Shown: positions 1-8,500 of the stretch, in pieces | Position numbering within the stretch: the stretch's first letter is position 1 | Layout: every line of letters begins with the position of its first letter | Assembly: GCF_040219335.1 (NCBI RefSeq) | Contig: NZ_JAVJSQ010000005.1 | Span: forward strand, 1 to 64,000 | Reading direction: 5' to 3' | Origin: Gimesia sp. | GTDB lineage: Bacteria > Planctomycetota > Planctomycetia > Planctomycetales > Planctomycetaceae | Length of the DNA: 64,000 nucleotides | Translations under genes and position numbers: made by a program | Notes under the pieces: generated by a model | Seen by the model: the letters and a program-made list of their open reading frames with translations, nothing else | Databases searched by the model: none | What the model was told of the DNA's origin: nothing

Positions 1-238
1 CACACTGCTGGACGGCAGCCTGCTGGCCGGTTCCGGCAGCGACGCCTTTGGTCAGATGGATCTGCTGACAGTCGTAATGCACGAGCTGGGTCACACGCTG
101 GGTCTGGAAGATCTGGACTCAGACGGTACCCTGATGAGCGAGTCGCTGGACGTCTCCGAGCGTCGCCTGCCGAGTGCAGACGATCTCGACGACTTCTTCA
201 GCGGCATCGCCGGCGGAGACAACCCGCTGCTGGACTGA
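1..238 (+). CDS. C-terminal end of a secreted metzincin-like protein (partial)
   Basis: Only the last 78 codons are inside the window, and the reading frame begins at base 2. The visible part contains HELGHTLGLED, which matches the HExxHxxGxx(H/D) zinc-binding signature of metzincins (matrixin- or serralysin-like). It is followed by an acidic, Asp-rich tail ending in NPLLD. In planctomycetes this motif often sits near the C-terminus of very large extracellular proteins with calcium-binding or cadherin-like repeats; whether that holds here cannot be seen. The third metal ligand would be Asp instead of His, which occurs in some of these families. A strong terminator follows 33 bases after the stop, so this is the last gene of its transcript. 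Confidence 0.75.
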   Translation, partial: TLLDGSLLAGSGSDAFGQMDLLTVVMHELGHTLGLEDLDSDGTLMSESLDVSERRLPSADDLDDFFSGIAGGDNPLLD

Positions 239-270
239 TTAAAACAGTCCCGCTGCAAACAGTCCCGACA

Positions 271-308
271 GGCCCCCGGAAACTCAGGTTTCCGGGGGCT
301 ATTTTTAT
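271..308 (+). terminator. Rho-independent terminator
   Basis: A perfect 11-bp stem, CCCCCGGAAAC (273-283) pairing with GTTTCCGGGGG (288-298), has a 4-nt loop and is followed by a U-rich tract (CTATTTTTATT). It ends the metzincin-like transcript. Confidence 0.9.
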
Positions 309-454
309 TGATGTAGCGAGTCATTTGTGATGAACGTTTCCAGGTGAACCCGCGCTGCCGGGATGTTGTCGAACAGTTCAGAGGCCGACATCGATATCAG
401 GAGCAACTGTCGGCCAACTGTTTCAGATTCAACATCAACCAGGAGACCAATTAA

Positions 455-1219
455 ATGACGGAAGCATCTCATCAGCGTTTGACGATTGATCAGTTCACCA
501 GACAGGCGGTACCGTTTACGAAACTTCAGGGCCACTCGACTTCTCTGGACCTACTGGCTGAACTGTCTCAATTGAAAGACACAGATGAGGTACTGGATGT
601 CGCCTGTGGTCCGGGAATTGTCGCCTGTTATTTTGCGGAAAAAGCTCAGCGTGTGACCGGTGTGGATCTGACGCCGGAAATGCTGAGACAGGCACGACGG
701 AGGCAGGAAGAGCAGGGGTTGCAGAATCTGGAGTGGGTAGAAGGGAGCGGTGAGACGCTTCCGTTTCCAGATGACCGTTTTTCTCTGGTCGTCAGTCGTT
801 ATGCGTTTCATCATTTTGAGCGACCTGAGACTGTATTTGCCGAGATGTGTCGGGTTTGCCAGCCGGGGGGAATCGTGTTGGTGGCGGATGTCTGTCTGCC
901 GGCAGAACAGGTGGCAGCATACGATGCACTGGAAAAACTGCGTGACCCCTCGCACGTGCATGTATTGAGTCGGGACGAAATCTGCACGTTGTTTGAGAAT
1001 CAAAAACTTCAGCAGATTCAATTCGGCGAATACAAAGTGGAGTTGACCGTCGAAGAACAGCTGGCGGCTTCGTTTCCCGTTCCAGGTGGAGCAGAGGAAT
1101 TCCGCAGACTGCTGGAAAATGACGTGACAGAGAACAGGTACGGCGTGTCCGTACATCAGGAGGCTGGGGCACTGTGCTACGCTGTGCCGATCGTGTCGGC
1201 TGCGGGGAGAAAGCCTTAG
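455..1219 (+). CDS. Class I SAM-dependent methyltransferase (Methyltransf_11/UbiE-like)
   Basis: A 254-residue protein of the usual length for soluble class I methyltransferases. Motif I (VLDVACGPG, about residues 46-54) binds S-adenosylmethionine. The acidic residue ending strand 2 is in VTGVDLTPEML (about 67-77). Motif post-II/III is represented by LPFPDDRFSLVVSRYAFHHF, and CQPGGIVLVAD is motif IV. This layout matches UbiE/MenG-like and other small-molecule methyltransferases, but nothing identifies the acceptor. The start at 455 has an AGGAG ribosome binding site (441-445) 9 bases upstream. The gene is isolated: a terminator lies before it and another right after it, so it is probably monocistronic. 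Confidence 0.85.
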   Translation: MTEASHQRLTIDQFTRQAVPFTKLQGHSTSLDLLAELSQLKDTDEVLDVACGPGIVACYFAEKAQRVTGVDLTPEMLRQARRRQEEQGLQNLEWVEGSGETLPFPDDRFSLVVSRYAFHHFERPETVFAEMCRVCQPGGIVLVADVCLPAEQVAAYDALEKLRDPSHVHVLSRDEICTLFENQKLQQIQFGEYKVELTVEEQLAASFPVPGGAEEFRRLLENDVTENRYGVSVHQEAGALCYAVPIVSAAGRKP

Positions 1220-1251
1220 CTGTTGCCTAGAGAACTGTCTAAACCAGCCAG

Positions 1252-1289
1252 AGAGCCCTCAGAAGATGACTTCTGAGGGCTCTTTTTTT
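1252..1289 (+). terminator. Rho-independent terminator
   Basis: A 14-bp perfect stem, AGAGCCCTCAGAAG (1252-1265) with CTTCTGAGGGCTCT (1270-1283), has a 4-nt loop and a run of T. It ends the methyltransferase gene. Confidence 0.93.
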
Positions 1290-2158
1290 GCGCCGACACC
1301 TTTCTTGTCTCTGCCGTCCGGAATCAGCAGGTTGCTGCAGACACTTTCCCGTTGAGGAGAGCTCGTAGTCCGGGTCTGTCGCATGATCAAATCGTCTTCA
1401 GCGGACCGATCCGCATAATCGATACGACAGGAATTCTTATCAAAAGTGTTAAAGCCGTTGTAAAGCAATCTGAACAAAATCGGAATTTGCCTGGGACGAT
1501 CGTGCGCGGTGATCGCAAAAGGTTGGGTTGTGCTGATTTTATAAGTTGTTCTGATTAAATGGCTTATGCTGCTTATGTCGGTTTTGTCTTTTTTCGGGTT
1601 CGTAGCAATGGCACACATCTTGCGGATTGTATCAATCAATCCGAATGATCCGACTTTACAGAATGATCCGGATATGGCGGTTATGAGAATTACAAATGAA
1701 ATGGCTTCAGAAGTCCTGAAGGGGGCAGCGAAGTCGAGTGCATAAAGAGAGTGTGCGGCGACCTTGAGAGACCGTTGCACAAATCGGTGACCTGAGAGAC
1801 CACCGATGACTGATTGACTGAAGCGGAGAGAACTTCTGGTGAGTTTGCCCTGATTTTTTACGGTGAGTGAGGTAATGAGTTCCGCCTCGTTCGCCAGAAA
1901 AGGAAAGCCTGAGAAACTTTCCTCTCCCGCTTTAGCCAATCGGCGTTTTGCTTACATGAATTATTGCCAGTTACAGGGAAGTGTCCCTGAGGAAATAAGA
2001 AGCCGGGTTGTGGCTGTGAATGGCTGCCCTGCTTGAAGCCTGTGAATGATCAGTGAGAACTGTGGCGGCCAGGCGAGATGATTGTCTGAAGAAATCAAAC
2101 CATTACTCATCACTCACTGCGATTGAAACGCGGAACATCAAAATAAAAGGAGCTTCAA
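1290..2158. other. 870-bp gene-free region with a small direct repeat/hairpin
   Basis: No convincing coding sequence is present. The only long open frame here, on the minus strand (1259-1939), runs into the methyltransferase terminator, has no ribosome binding site and no family character. Two near-identical 13/14-mers, GACCTTGAGAGACC (1760-1773) and GACCTGAGAGACC (1789-1801), lie side by side. The second sits in the loop of a perfect 7-bp stem, ATCGGTG (1783-1789) with CACCGAT (1801-1807). It could be the long leader or promoter region of the pilin-like gene at 2159, or a small RNA; the sequence does not decide. Confidence 0.4.
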
Positions 2159-2662
2159 ATGAGTCGTTGTATTAAACAGTTCTGGAATGATGAAGGCGGT
2201 TTCGTGCTGTCAGCCGAACTGGTCATTATTCTGACCGTGGCAGTACTGGCGATGATCGTCGGTCTTACCTATGTGCAGTCAGCAGTCATTACCGAATTTA
2301 ATGACATTGGAAATGCACTGTCTTCATTGAACCAGACCTATGCATATTCTGGATTTCAGTCCTGGAGCTATTTCGGTAAGTACAAAGCTTTTTATGCCGG
2401 TTCTGCTTACGGCACTTCTCCTCGCGGAGCAGCGATGCTGGGGTATAATGGCGCGGCCTGCAACTATGGGAATCAGACTTACGGAGGCAGCTATTCCCAG
2501 GATATTCCACTGCAGCAGGAAACCGTTGAAGAGCCTTGTGAAATCTGCAGGCCCGATGAAGTGATTGAAGAGCCTGCCGTCGATTGTCCACACTGTCAGC
2601 CTGGAGAACCAATGCTGGCTCCGGAACCAGAGCCGAATGTTGTTGCTCCACCCAAGCAGTAA
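2159..2662 (+). CDS. Pilin-like (Flp/TadE-type N-terminus) exported protein with CxxC pairs
   Basis: A 167-residue protein. After a short basic/acidic leader (residues 1-14) comes a single hydrophobic helix, about 15-40 (GFVLSAELVIILTVAVLAM), whose GFVLSAE start resembles the G/A-F-x-x-x-E cleavage and assembly region of Flp/type IVb pilins and TadE-like pseudopilins. A Tyr/Gly/Ser-rich middle segment (about 55-115) follows, then an acidic, Pro-rich tail with two Cys pairs (CEIC and CPHC) spaced about 20 residues apart, which could bind metal or form disulfides. AGGAG sits 7 bases before the ATG and a terminator follows, so it is monocistronic. No prepilin peptidase or pilus ATPase is nearby. 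The export and pilin-like reading is moderately sure; the function is unknown. Confidence 0.6.
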   Translation: MSRCIKQFWNDEGGFVLSAELVIILTVAVLAMIVGLTYVQSAVITEFNDIGNALSSLNQTYAYSGFQSWSYFGKYKAFYAGSAYGTSPRGAAMLGYNGAACNYGNQTYGGSYSQDIPLQQETVEEPCEICRPDEVIEEPAVDCPHCQPGEPMLAPEPEPNVVAPPKQ

Positions 2663-2710
2663 TTTAGAGGTGTGCAACACTGATTACGATCAATTGGGAA
2701 GTGTTAATTT

Positions 2711-2747
2711 CAGCCAGCAGAAGTCAATTTCTGCTGGCTGTTTTTTT
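2711..2747 (+). terminator. Rho-independent terminator
   Basis: A 12-bp perfect stem, CAGCCAGCAGAA (2711-2722) with TTCTGCTGGCTG (2729-2740), has a 6-nt loop followed by seven T. It terminates the pilin-like gene. Confidence 0.93.
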
Positions 2748-2784
2748 ATGCAACCTGGAAGCGTCATCATCAACCAAAATAATT

Positions 2785-3432
2785 TCAACGCAGGGATTTA
2801 TGCGATCCATCACAGCGGGGGAGTTTCTTCGAGAGTCCGCAGGTGCAGTCATGCAGTCCTTTACCCTCGAGGATCTGTGGAGTCAGTTTTTCAATCCGTG
2901 AGACGCGGGTCTGGGATTGTTTGGGGGTGGAAAAGTGGATGATGTAGGCTCGTTGTCTGCCGGGGGTAAGGACTGTGAAAGCTTTTTTCAAGGCCGGATT
3001 GTTTTTGAATTGGTCCTGCAATTCGTGAGGTAGCTCAGGTTCCGCTTCCTGTTGGAGATCTACCTTACGGCCTGTTTTCTCCAACTCGATGGCTTCGAGA
3101 ATGTAGCGTTGCACAACCGGTTCGAGTTCATTGATTTCCTGCAGCGATGTGAACCGGATCAGCCGCGCAGCCCGCGAGTTCTTGTCGGGCCTGGCGAGAA
3201 CCTGATCAGGATCTTTCAGCAGGGCCCCTTTGAAGAAACTGAGTGAGCAGAAATCTTTGAAGCATCCCAGAATGACGACGTTTTTGTTCTGAAATGTGTA
3301 ACAGGGGCTGCGCCATTTCAGTTCCTCAGTCAGCGGTGACTTGAGCAGGATTTTTCTGAGTTTTGTGGCTTCTGTTTGCCAGTGCTGTAACTCAGCTAGA
3401 TAGTCGTCGACTGCGGAGTTCCTGGTCGGCAT
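2785..3432 (-). CDS. YdeI/DUF1801-family protein with C-terminal CDGSH iron-sulfur motif
   Basis: A 215-residue cytosolic protein. Residues about 8-125 match the DUF1801 fold of the YdeI family (YLAELQHWQTEATKLRKIL, then ELKWRSPCYTF). Residues about 130-192 are the YdeI/OmpD-associated C-terminal part, with ALKKAF, LTPGRQRAYIIHFS, and RVSRIEKLTPQILEGKG. The last 20 residues add a complete CDGSH signature: Cys196, Cys198, Cys207 and His211 in CTCGLSKKLPRCDGSH, which in this family holds a [2Fe-2S] cluster with 3 Cys and 1 His. YdeI is linked to stress and antimicrobial-peptide tolerance in E. coli, whose protein lacks this tail. No strong ribosome binding site is seen before the ATG. The gene is alone between two terminators. 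Confidence 0.8.
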   Translation of the reverse strand: MPTRNSAVDDYLAELQHWQTEATKLRKILLKSPLTEELKWRSPCYTFQNKNVVILGCFKDFCSLSFFKGALLKDPDQVLARPDKNSRAARLIRFTSLQEINELEPVVQRYILEAIELEKTGRKVDLQQEAEPELPHELQDQFKNNPALKKAFTVLTPGRQRAYIIHFSTPKQSQTRVSRIEKLTPQILEGKGLHDCTCGLSKKLPRCDGSHKSLR

Positions 3433-3591
3433 GGAGAAACGCTTTGATAAAGGTGAAAGGTCGTGTCAGCAGAAGAGAAGCTTGTGACTTCTCGGGAGAT
3501 TGAGAAGGTCTGCAGCTGCATTGTAACTATTAAGGTGAGAGAGGCGATACCGGAGTTGTGATGAGCTGAGGAGGGCCGGGCATTGTGAGGG

Positions 3592-3627
3592 GAAATAAAA
3601 AAACCTTGCCCGTTATGGACAAGGTTT
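3592..3627 (-). terminator. Terminator downstream of tRNA-Ala
   Basis: Read on the minus strand, an 8-bp stem AAACCTTG (complement of 3620-3627) pairs with CAAGGTTT (complement of 3601-3608) and is followed by a T-rich run. It lies just past the 3' end of the tRNA. Confidence 0.75.
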
Positions 3628-3659
3628 TTAGATGTTGGCTACTCGAAGTAGCATCTGAG

Positions 3660-3732
3660 TGGAGGATACCGGGCTCGAACCGGTGACCTTTTGGCTGCCA
3701 GCCAAACGCTCTCCCAACTGAGCTAATCCCCC
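3660..3732 (-). tRNA. tRNA-Ala (anticodon GGC)
   Basis: The minus strand folds into a full cloverleaf of 73 nt. The acceptor stem GGGGGAT pairs with ATCCTCC with one G-U, the D-arm contains AGCTCAGTTGGGAGAGC, the anticodon stem is TTTGG/CCAAA around loop CTGGCAG giving anticodon GGC (codon GCC, Ala), and the T-arm has GGTTCGAACC. The discriminator base is A. The CCA end is not encoded (the genome continues CTC), so it must be added by CCA transferase. Confidence 0.95.
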
Positions 3733-4010
3733 GAATTGCGGTAAGTTCCACCTGCGAGATAGGATAAGGATAGAAAATAGTTTCGGCAATTCAAGTGCTG
3801 GGAAACAATCTAAATGAAAAAAACGCCTAAAAAGCTGGTAGAAGTTTTTGCAGATCCCCTTTGATGGATATGTGTTAGGAAAAAACAGCCCCGAAACAGG
3901 TTTTCCGAACCTGTGGGCGGTGTTTCGGCTCCACTCAAGTAATGACAGGGAAGGTATTGGCGGGGTTCAGGTGGTTCTCTGCCTCAATTTAATTTCAGGG
4001 GGAGTATTTC

Positions 4011-4556
4011 ATGGTTGTGGGACTGATATCGCGTTTGCACGCACATCGCCGCTGGGTTAATCAGAGGTTGCTGGAATCTGCTCAACGACTGTCTGAGGAA
4101 CAGAGACGTCAGTAATTTTCTATCGGCCAGGGCTCGATCTGGAAAACGCTGATGCATTTGTATGCAGCCGAATATGTCTGGCTGGAAGCGCTACTGGGAG
4201 ATACGGCGCCCGTGTAACCGGGGGATCTGCCAGGAGAGTTGCCTGGAAATCAGCGGGGAGAAGGCGGAATCCATTCACTGGAGGAGCTTAAAGAAAGATG
4301 GGGGGAACTGGAGCAGCGCTGGATTGCGTATCTGCAGGGGCTGAATGAAGCCGATCTGGCGCAGGTCGTTCGTAAACAGAGTACCAGCTCCGGTAAGGGA
4401 CAAGTGCATCAGACCCGGCGATCGGATGTGCTGATGCATGTCTGTCTGCATGCGCAATACACGACCGCGCAGCTGATCAACATGCTGCGACAGGCAGGCG
4501 CGGAAAGTCTGCCCGACAGCATGCTGATCACGTTAGCACGCCAGGAAATGGCTTAG
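4011..4556 (+). pseudogene. DinB-family protein, disrupted by two in-frame TAA stops
   Basis: One uninterrupted reading frame from ATG 4011 (preceded by AGGGGGAG, 3998-4005) to the stop at 4554-4556 reads as a 181-residue DinB-like four-helix protein, except for two TAA codons at 4113-4115 and 4215-4217. The pieces are collinear: VGLISRLHAHRRWVNQRLLE, then FSIGQGSIWKTLMHLYAAEY with EYVWLEALLGD, then LPGNQRGEGGIHSLEELKER through SDVLMHVCLHAQYTTAQLIN. Several His residues of the usual metal triad survive (HL in the second segment, HAQ near the end). No frameshift is needed. As read, only a 34-residue peptide would be made from the first start, so this is most likely a recently inactivated gene. 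Active DinB-like proteins are putative metal-dependent thiol transferases. Confidence 0.82.
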
Positions 4557-4585
4557 GAAAACCAGGCATTCCCGGGGGAAGTCGA

Positions 4586-5191
4586 TTAAACGAACTTCCG
4601 GATGACTCCTTTGACAACGCCCAGGATCTGGACATTGTTGGAATAAATGGGGGCCATGCTCGAGTTAGCCGGTTCCAGCCGCACGCGATCTGCTTCCTGG
4701 TAGAAGCGTTTCAGCGTGGCTTCCTGCTGGTCAACGAGGGCAACCACGATTTCACCTTGCTGGCAGGTTTCCTGTTTTTTGACGATCACGTAGTCGCCAT
4801 CCTGAATCTGGGCTTCGATCATGGAAGTCCCTTTGACTTTGAGGCAGAAGTTGTCGCCCGAATCAAACAGGGAGCTGAAATCGACTTGTGAATCGCCCAT
4901 GGTTGAGCCAATCGGGGCCCCCGCCTGCAGCGATCCTGCCAGATGGATGTTGGCCGGTTTCTGGGCATTGTCACAGAGTTGGATCGAACGTGAGATATGT
5001 GATTTGCGTTTGATCAGCCCTTTACGTTCGAGTGCCTTGAGGTGTCCCATGACGCCGTTGGGAGAGCGAATATCGAATGCATCGCCGATCTCACGGACTG
5101 TGGGGCCATAGCCACGGTTAATAATCTTATCTTTTAGAAACTGGTAAATAGCCTGTTGGCGTTCTGTCAGCTTGACTTTCTGGTCAATCAT
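4586..5191 (-). CDS. lexA: LexA repressor
   Basis: A 201-residue SOS repressor of standard length. The N-terminal winged helix (residues 1-70) shows LTERQQAIYQFLKDKI and the recognition region GYGPTVREIGDAF followed by SPNGVMGHLKALERKGLI. The self-cleavage bond is Ala90-Gly91 in LQAGAPIG. The catalytic Ser123 lies in VKGTSMIEAQIQDGDYV and Lys161 in EATLKRFYQE, so the peptidase S24 dyad is intact. RecA filaments stimulate autocleavage and derepress DNA-repair genes. The gene stands alone. Its upstream region is AT-rich and holds an imperfect dyad around 5292-5309 (TTATTCCTAACAGGATAA), a possible but unproven autoregulatory site. Confidence 0.95.
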   Translation of the reverse strand: MIDQKVKLTERQQAIYQFLKDKIINRGYGPTVREIGDAFDIRSPNGVMGHLKALERKGLIKRKSHISRSIQLCDNAQKPANIHLAGSLQAGAPIGSTMGDSQVDFSSLFDSGDNFCLKVKGTSMIEAQIQDGDYVIVKKQETCQQGEIVVALVDQQEATLKRFYQEADRVRLEPANSSMAPIYSNNVQILGVVKGVIRKFV

Positions 5192-5551
5192 GCCTGCTTT
5201 TCCTCACATCTTTAATTACGTAACGGGTAACTTTAAAGGGAATTTCTCCACAAGCTGGCCCGCTCTATACACTAATGGACTCTTATCACCCTTATTCCTA
5301 ACAGGATAATTTACATATAAAGGAAAAAAAGAGTCAAATTTCAGAGATCAGTGTCAATTGATGTGTAATGGTAAGGCTTTACAAAGAAAAGGCTTACAAG
5401 AGAGATGTTTGCAGGAAGTCGTTTCAGGTGGACAGTCGGGAAATGATTATTAAAAAAAGTGAAAGTTGCCTCTCGCTGTTCACCGGCTGATTTCCGGTCG
5501 CACGTTACGAGCGTGCGAATCCGGGATTTCAGCGGTGATTTTGCAAAATAC
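5192..5551. other. Intergenic: lexA promoter region and a hairpin
   Basis: This 360-bp gap lies upstream of lexA and downstream of the LplT-PlsC-ligase gene. The lexA-proximal half is AT-rich and probably contains its promoter. A 7-bp perfect hairpin, TCGCACG (5498-5504) with CGTGCGA (5512-5518), lies just past the stop of the minus-strand gene; it has no T run on that strand, so it is at best a weak or factor-assisted terminator. Confidence 0.4.
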
Positions 5552-8500
5552 TTAGCTGGCGACTTCGACAGGAAAGGCCTCGCAGGCGAGCAGTTTGATG
5601 CGTGCCAGATCGAGTTTCCCGGTTCCCAGGAGCGGGATGGCGTCGACTTCGAGGAAACTGTCGCTGGAGGGCAGCCAGAGATTGGGAATGCCTGACTGTG
5701 CCAGCTCTTTGAGGATTTCGTCGACTGATTTGTTCAAATGTTTATGCAGGACGATGAGCCGTTCCCCTTTGCGTGCATCGGGAACTGCAGTCACTGCGAC
5801 TTCGACCTCGGCTTCTTCCGCATCCGGTTCGCTGACGATGCCGGTGATGATTTCTTCGATTCTGAGATGTGGCACCATTTCTCCCCCAATTTTGGAGAAG
5901 CGAGTCTGCCGACCAGTGATGGCGATGAAACCATCTTCATCGATCGTGGCGATGTCCCCCGTGTTGTACCAGCCATCAATGATGACCTCTGCGGTTTTCT
6001 CGGGATTGTTGAGATACCCTTTCATGACGTTGGGCCCCTTGATGAAGAGAAGTCCCTCTTCACCATCCGGAAGGTCTTCCATCGTTTCCGGGTTGACTGT
6101 TTTGGCCATGACGCAGGGGATGGGGCGACCAACGGTTCCCGGTTTCGCAGAGACTTCATCCGGATCCAACTGGCGGCTGGGGGGAACATTCACTGCTGCG
6201 ACGGGGGAGAGTTCGGTGGTACCGTAGCCTTCAGTGGGGAAGATACCGAATTTTTCTTCGAATTCCCGGGCGAGACTCTGGGGCAGTTTTTCGGCACCCG
6301 TGATGACGACATCCATCGAGGCAAACTGCTCTTTGGTGCAGCGTTTGAGGTAGTGCCTGAGGAAGGTCGGTGTGGTGGCGAAAAGTGTTGCCTTGTATTT
6401 TTCGATCATTTTGCCGACGGTGCGGGCATCGGTCGGATTAAAGTGGTAGCAGGAACGCATTTTTCTGACGAAAGGCATCCAGAGTGAAATCGTGTAGCCG
6501 AACGAATGGAAGAAGGGCAGGATTCCCAGGATGCAATCCTTCTGCGAGAGCTGAAGCAGATCGTCGGCAGAGTTGATATTCGAGATAATATTGTGGTGGG
6601 AGAGCATCACCCCTTTGGGAAGCCCGGTCGAACCGGAAGTGAAAATTACCGTACTGAGATCATCCGATTTGACGCGATGCAGTCCAATGATACGTTCGAT
6701 GATCCAGGCGGGGACGACGAATGCCTGGAACATGCTGACGAGTTTATCCCAGAGAGTGACTTTGGTTTTGAGGTCATCCAGCAGGACCACGTTGGCGTCC
6801 ATTTCGATGGGACGTTTTTCCAGGAACTTCTGGCTGGTGAGCACGGTTTTGATACCGGCTTCCTGAATACAGTAATTAATGTCGCTGTCGGAAAGTGTGT
6901 AATTGAGATTGATGGGTACCCGACCTGAGATCGCGAGACTGGCGTTGACGGCACAACCGCCGACTGAGGGAGGCAGCAGGACGCCGACCATCTTTTCATC
7001 CGGCTTGAGTACAAACTTGTTGAGCAGGCGTCTGAGGACGAGCGCGCCGGTGAGCAGCATGCCTCCAGTGCGTTCGTCACCCATGGAGTCAGAGACTTTG
7101 AGCTGGAATCTCTGACTTTTACATTTTCTCAAAAACAGTCGTGGTGGAATCATTTGGTACGTCTTTCGAAAATTGGCGGCATCAACTCCCAGGTTCTGAA
7201 CGACTCGCTGGACGTGTTTTTCGTTTTCCGGATGGAGAACGGGTTTTCCAAATCGAATTGAAACCGGGTAGGGCCACCGCCTGGGTTTTTTCCAGAAAAA
7301 CTTTCCGCCATGAAAACTGAAGATGCTTCCCCACAACTCATCGATATAGACAGGGATGACGGGAGCACCAGTGCCTTTAATGATTTTCATCAGGCCGGAT
7401 TGAAACGGTTGCAGATATCCCGAACGGGTTAACTTTCCTTCCGCGAAGATACAGACTAATTCGCCATTTTCAATGGCATTTCTCGCGGATTTGATTGATT
7501 TCATAAGTGCTTTGGGGCCGTCTTCCACGTTGATGGGGATCGTGTTATACAGCCGGGAGAGCCAGGCGACCCAGGGCGCTTCAACGTAGGTGGAGTAGGC
7601 GATCATTCTGACGGGACGCGTGGAGGTCAGAATCAGAAAGATGCCATCCAGCCAGGAGACGTGGTTGGCAACCAGCAGGGCGCCCCCTTTCTTGGGGAGA
7701 TTCTTAAGACCCTTTACCCGCAGCTTGTAAATCGTGCAACTGACGAGCCAGACCATAAAGCGGATGGTGGCGTTGGGGAGCAGTTTGAAGATGTAAATCC
7801 CAACCGGTATTGTGAGCAGGCCCAGGACCATGAAAATCTGACTGGCCGACAGTTCGAGGTGCTTCTGCATGACCCAGAAGGCAAACGAAGCGACGAGAAT
7901 GAAGGCGAATGCAAGGAAGTTCGCGGCTGCCAGGACACTGCCACGCGTTTCTACGTCACTGCGGTGCTGGAGGAATGTTTCCAGCGGAATGTCAAACAGT
8001 CCCGAACTGACGCCGAGCAGGAAGAGCCAGAGCAGCGACAGGGAGTAGTGCAGGCTGGTGGCGTTCTCGGTTCCCGGTCCCACGCTGTTACCAGTGAAGA
8101 ACAGCATCAGAGAGGTCAAGACAATGCCCGCAGCACCCAGGGGGACGATGCCCAGCTCGATGCGTCCGGAAGACCAGATCCCGGCGAGGATACTTCCCAA
8201 TGCGACACCGAATACGAGGATGCCCAGCAGGGGACCGATGTCTTTCTGTGTCAGCTGCAGTTCATTGATGCCGTAGGTATCGACGTTCATTTGAGCCAGT
8301 GAAGCCAGCATCCAGAAGAAGGCGACCCCCAGTGCGGTGCGGAGCAGAGGCGTACTGCTGCGGAGTAACTGCATCTGGTGCCAGGTTTCTTTGGCTGGAT
8401 TGTAGGGGAATTCGCGTGTAGGAGCTGCCGCGGGCAGCTTGCGGATCTTCAGGCTGACCAGAGTTCCCAGGGCAGCGACACCAATCAGTGCGAAGGCGGC

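Noticed and set aside
1259..1939. 226-codon minus-strand open frame
   Set aside because: It runs into the methyltransferase terminator, has no ribosome binding site, no family motif and a composition unlike neighbouring genes.
5292..5309. LexA box upstream of lexA
   Set aside because: The dyad TTATTCCTAACAGGATAA is imperfect and I do not know the planctomycete LexA box well enough to assign it; mentioned only in the lexA entry.
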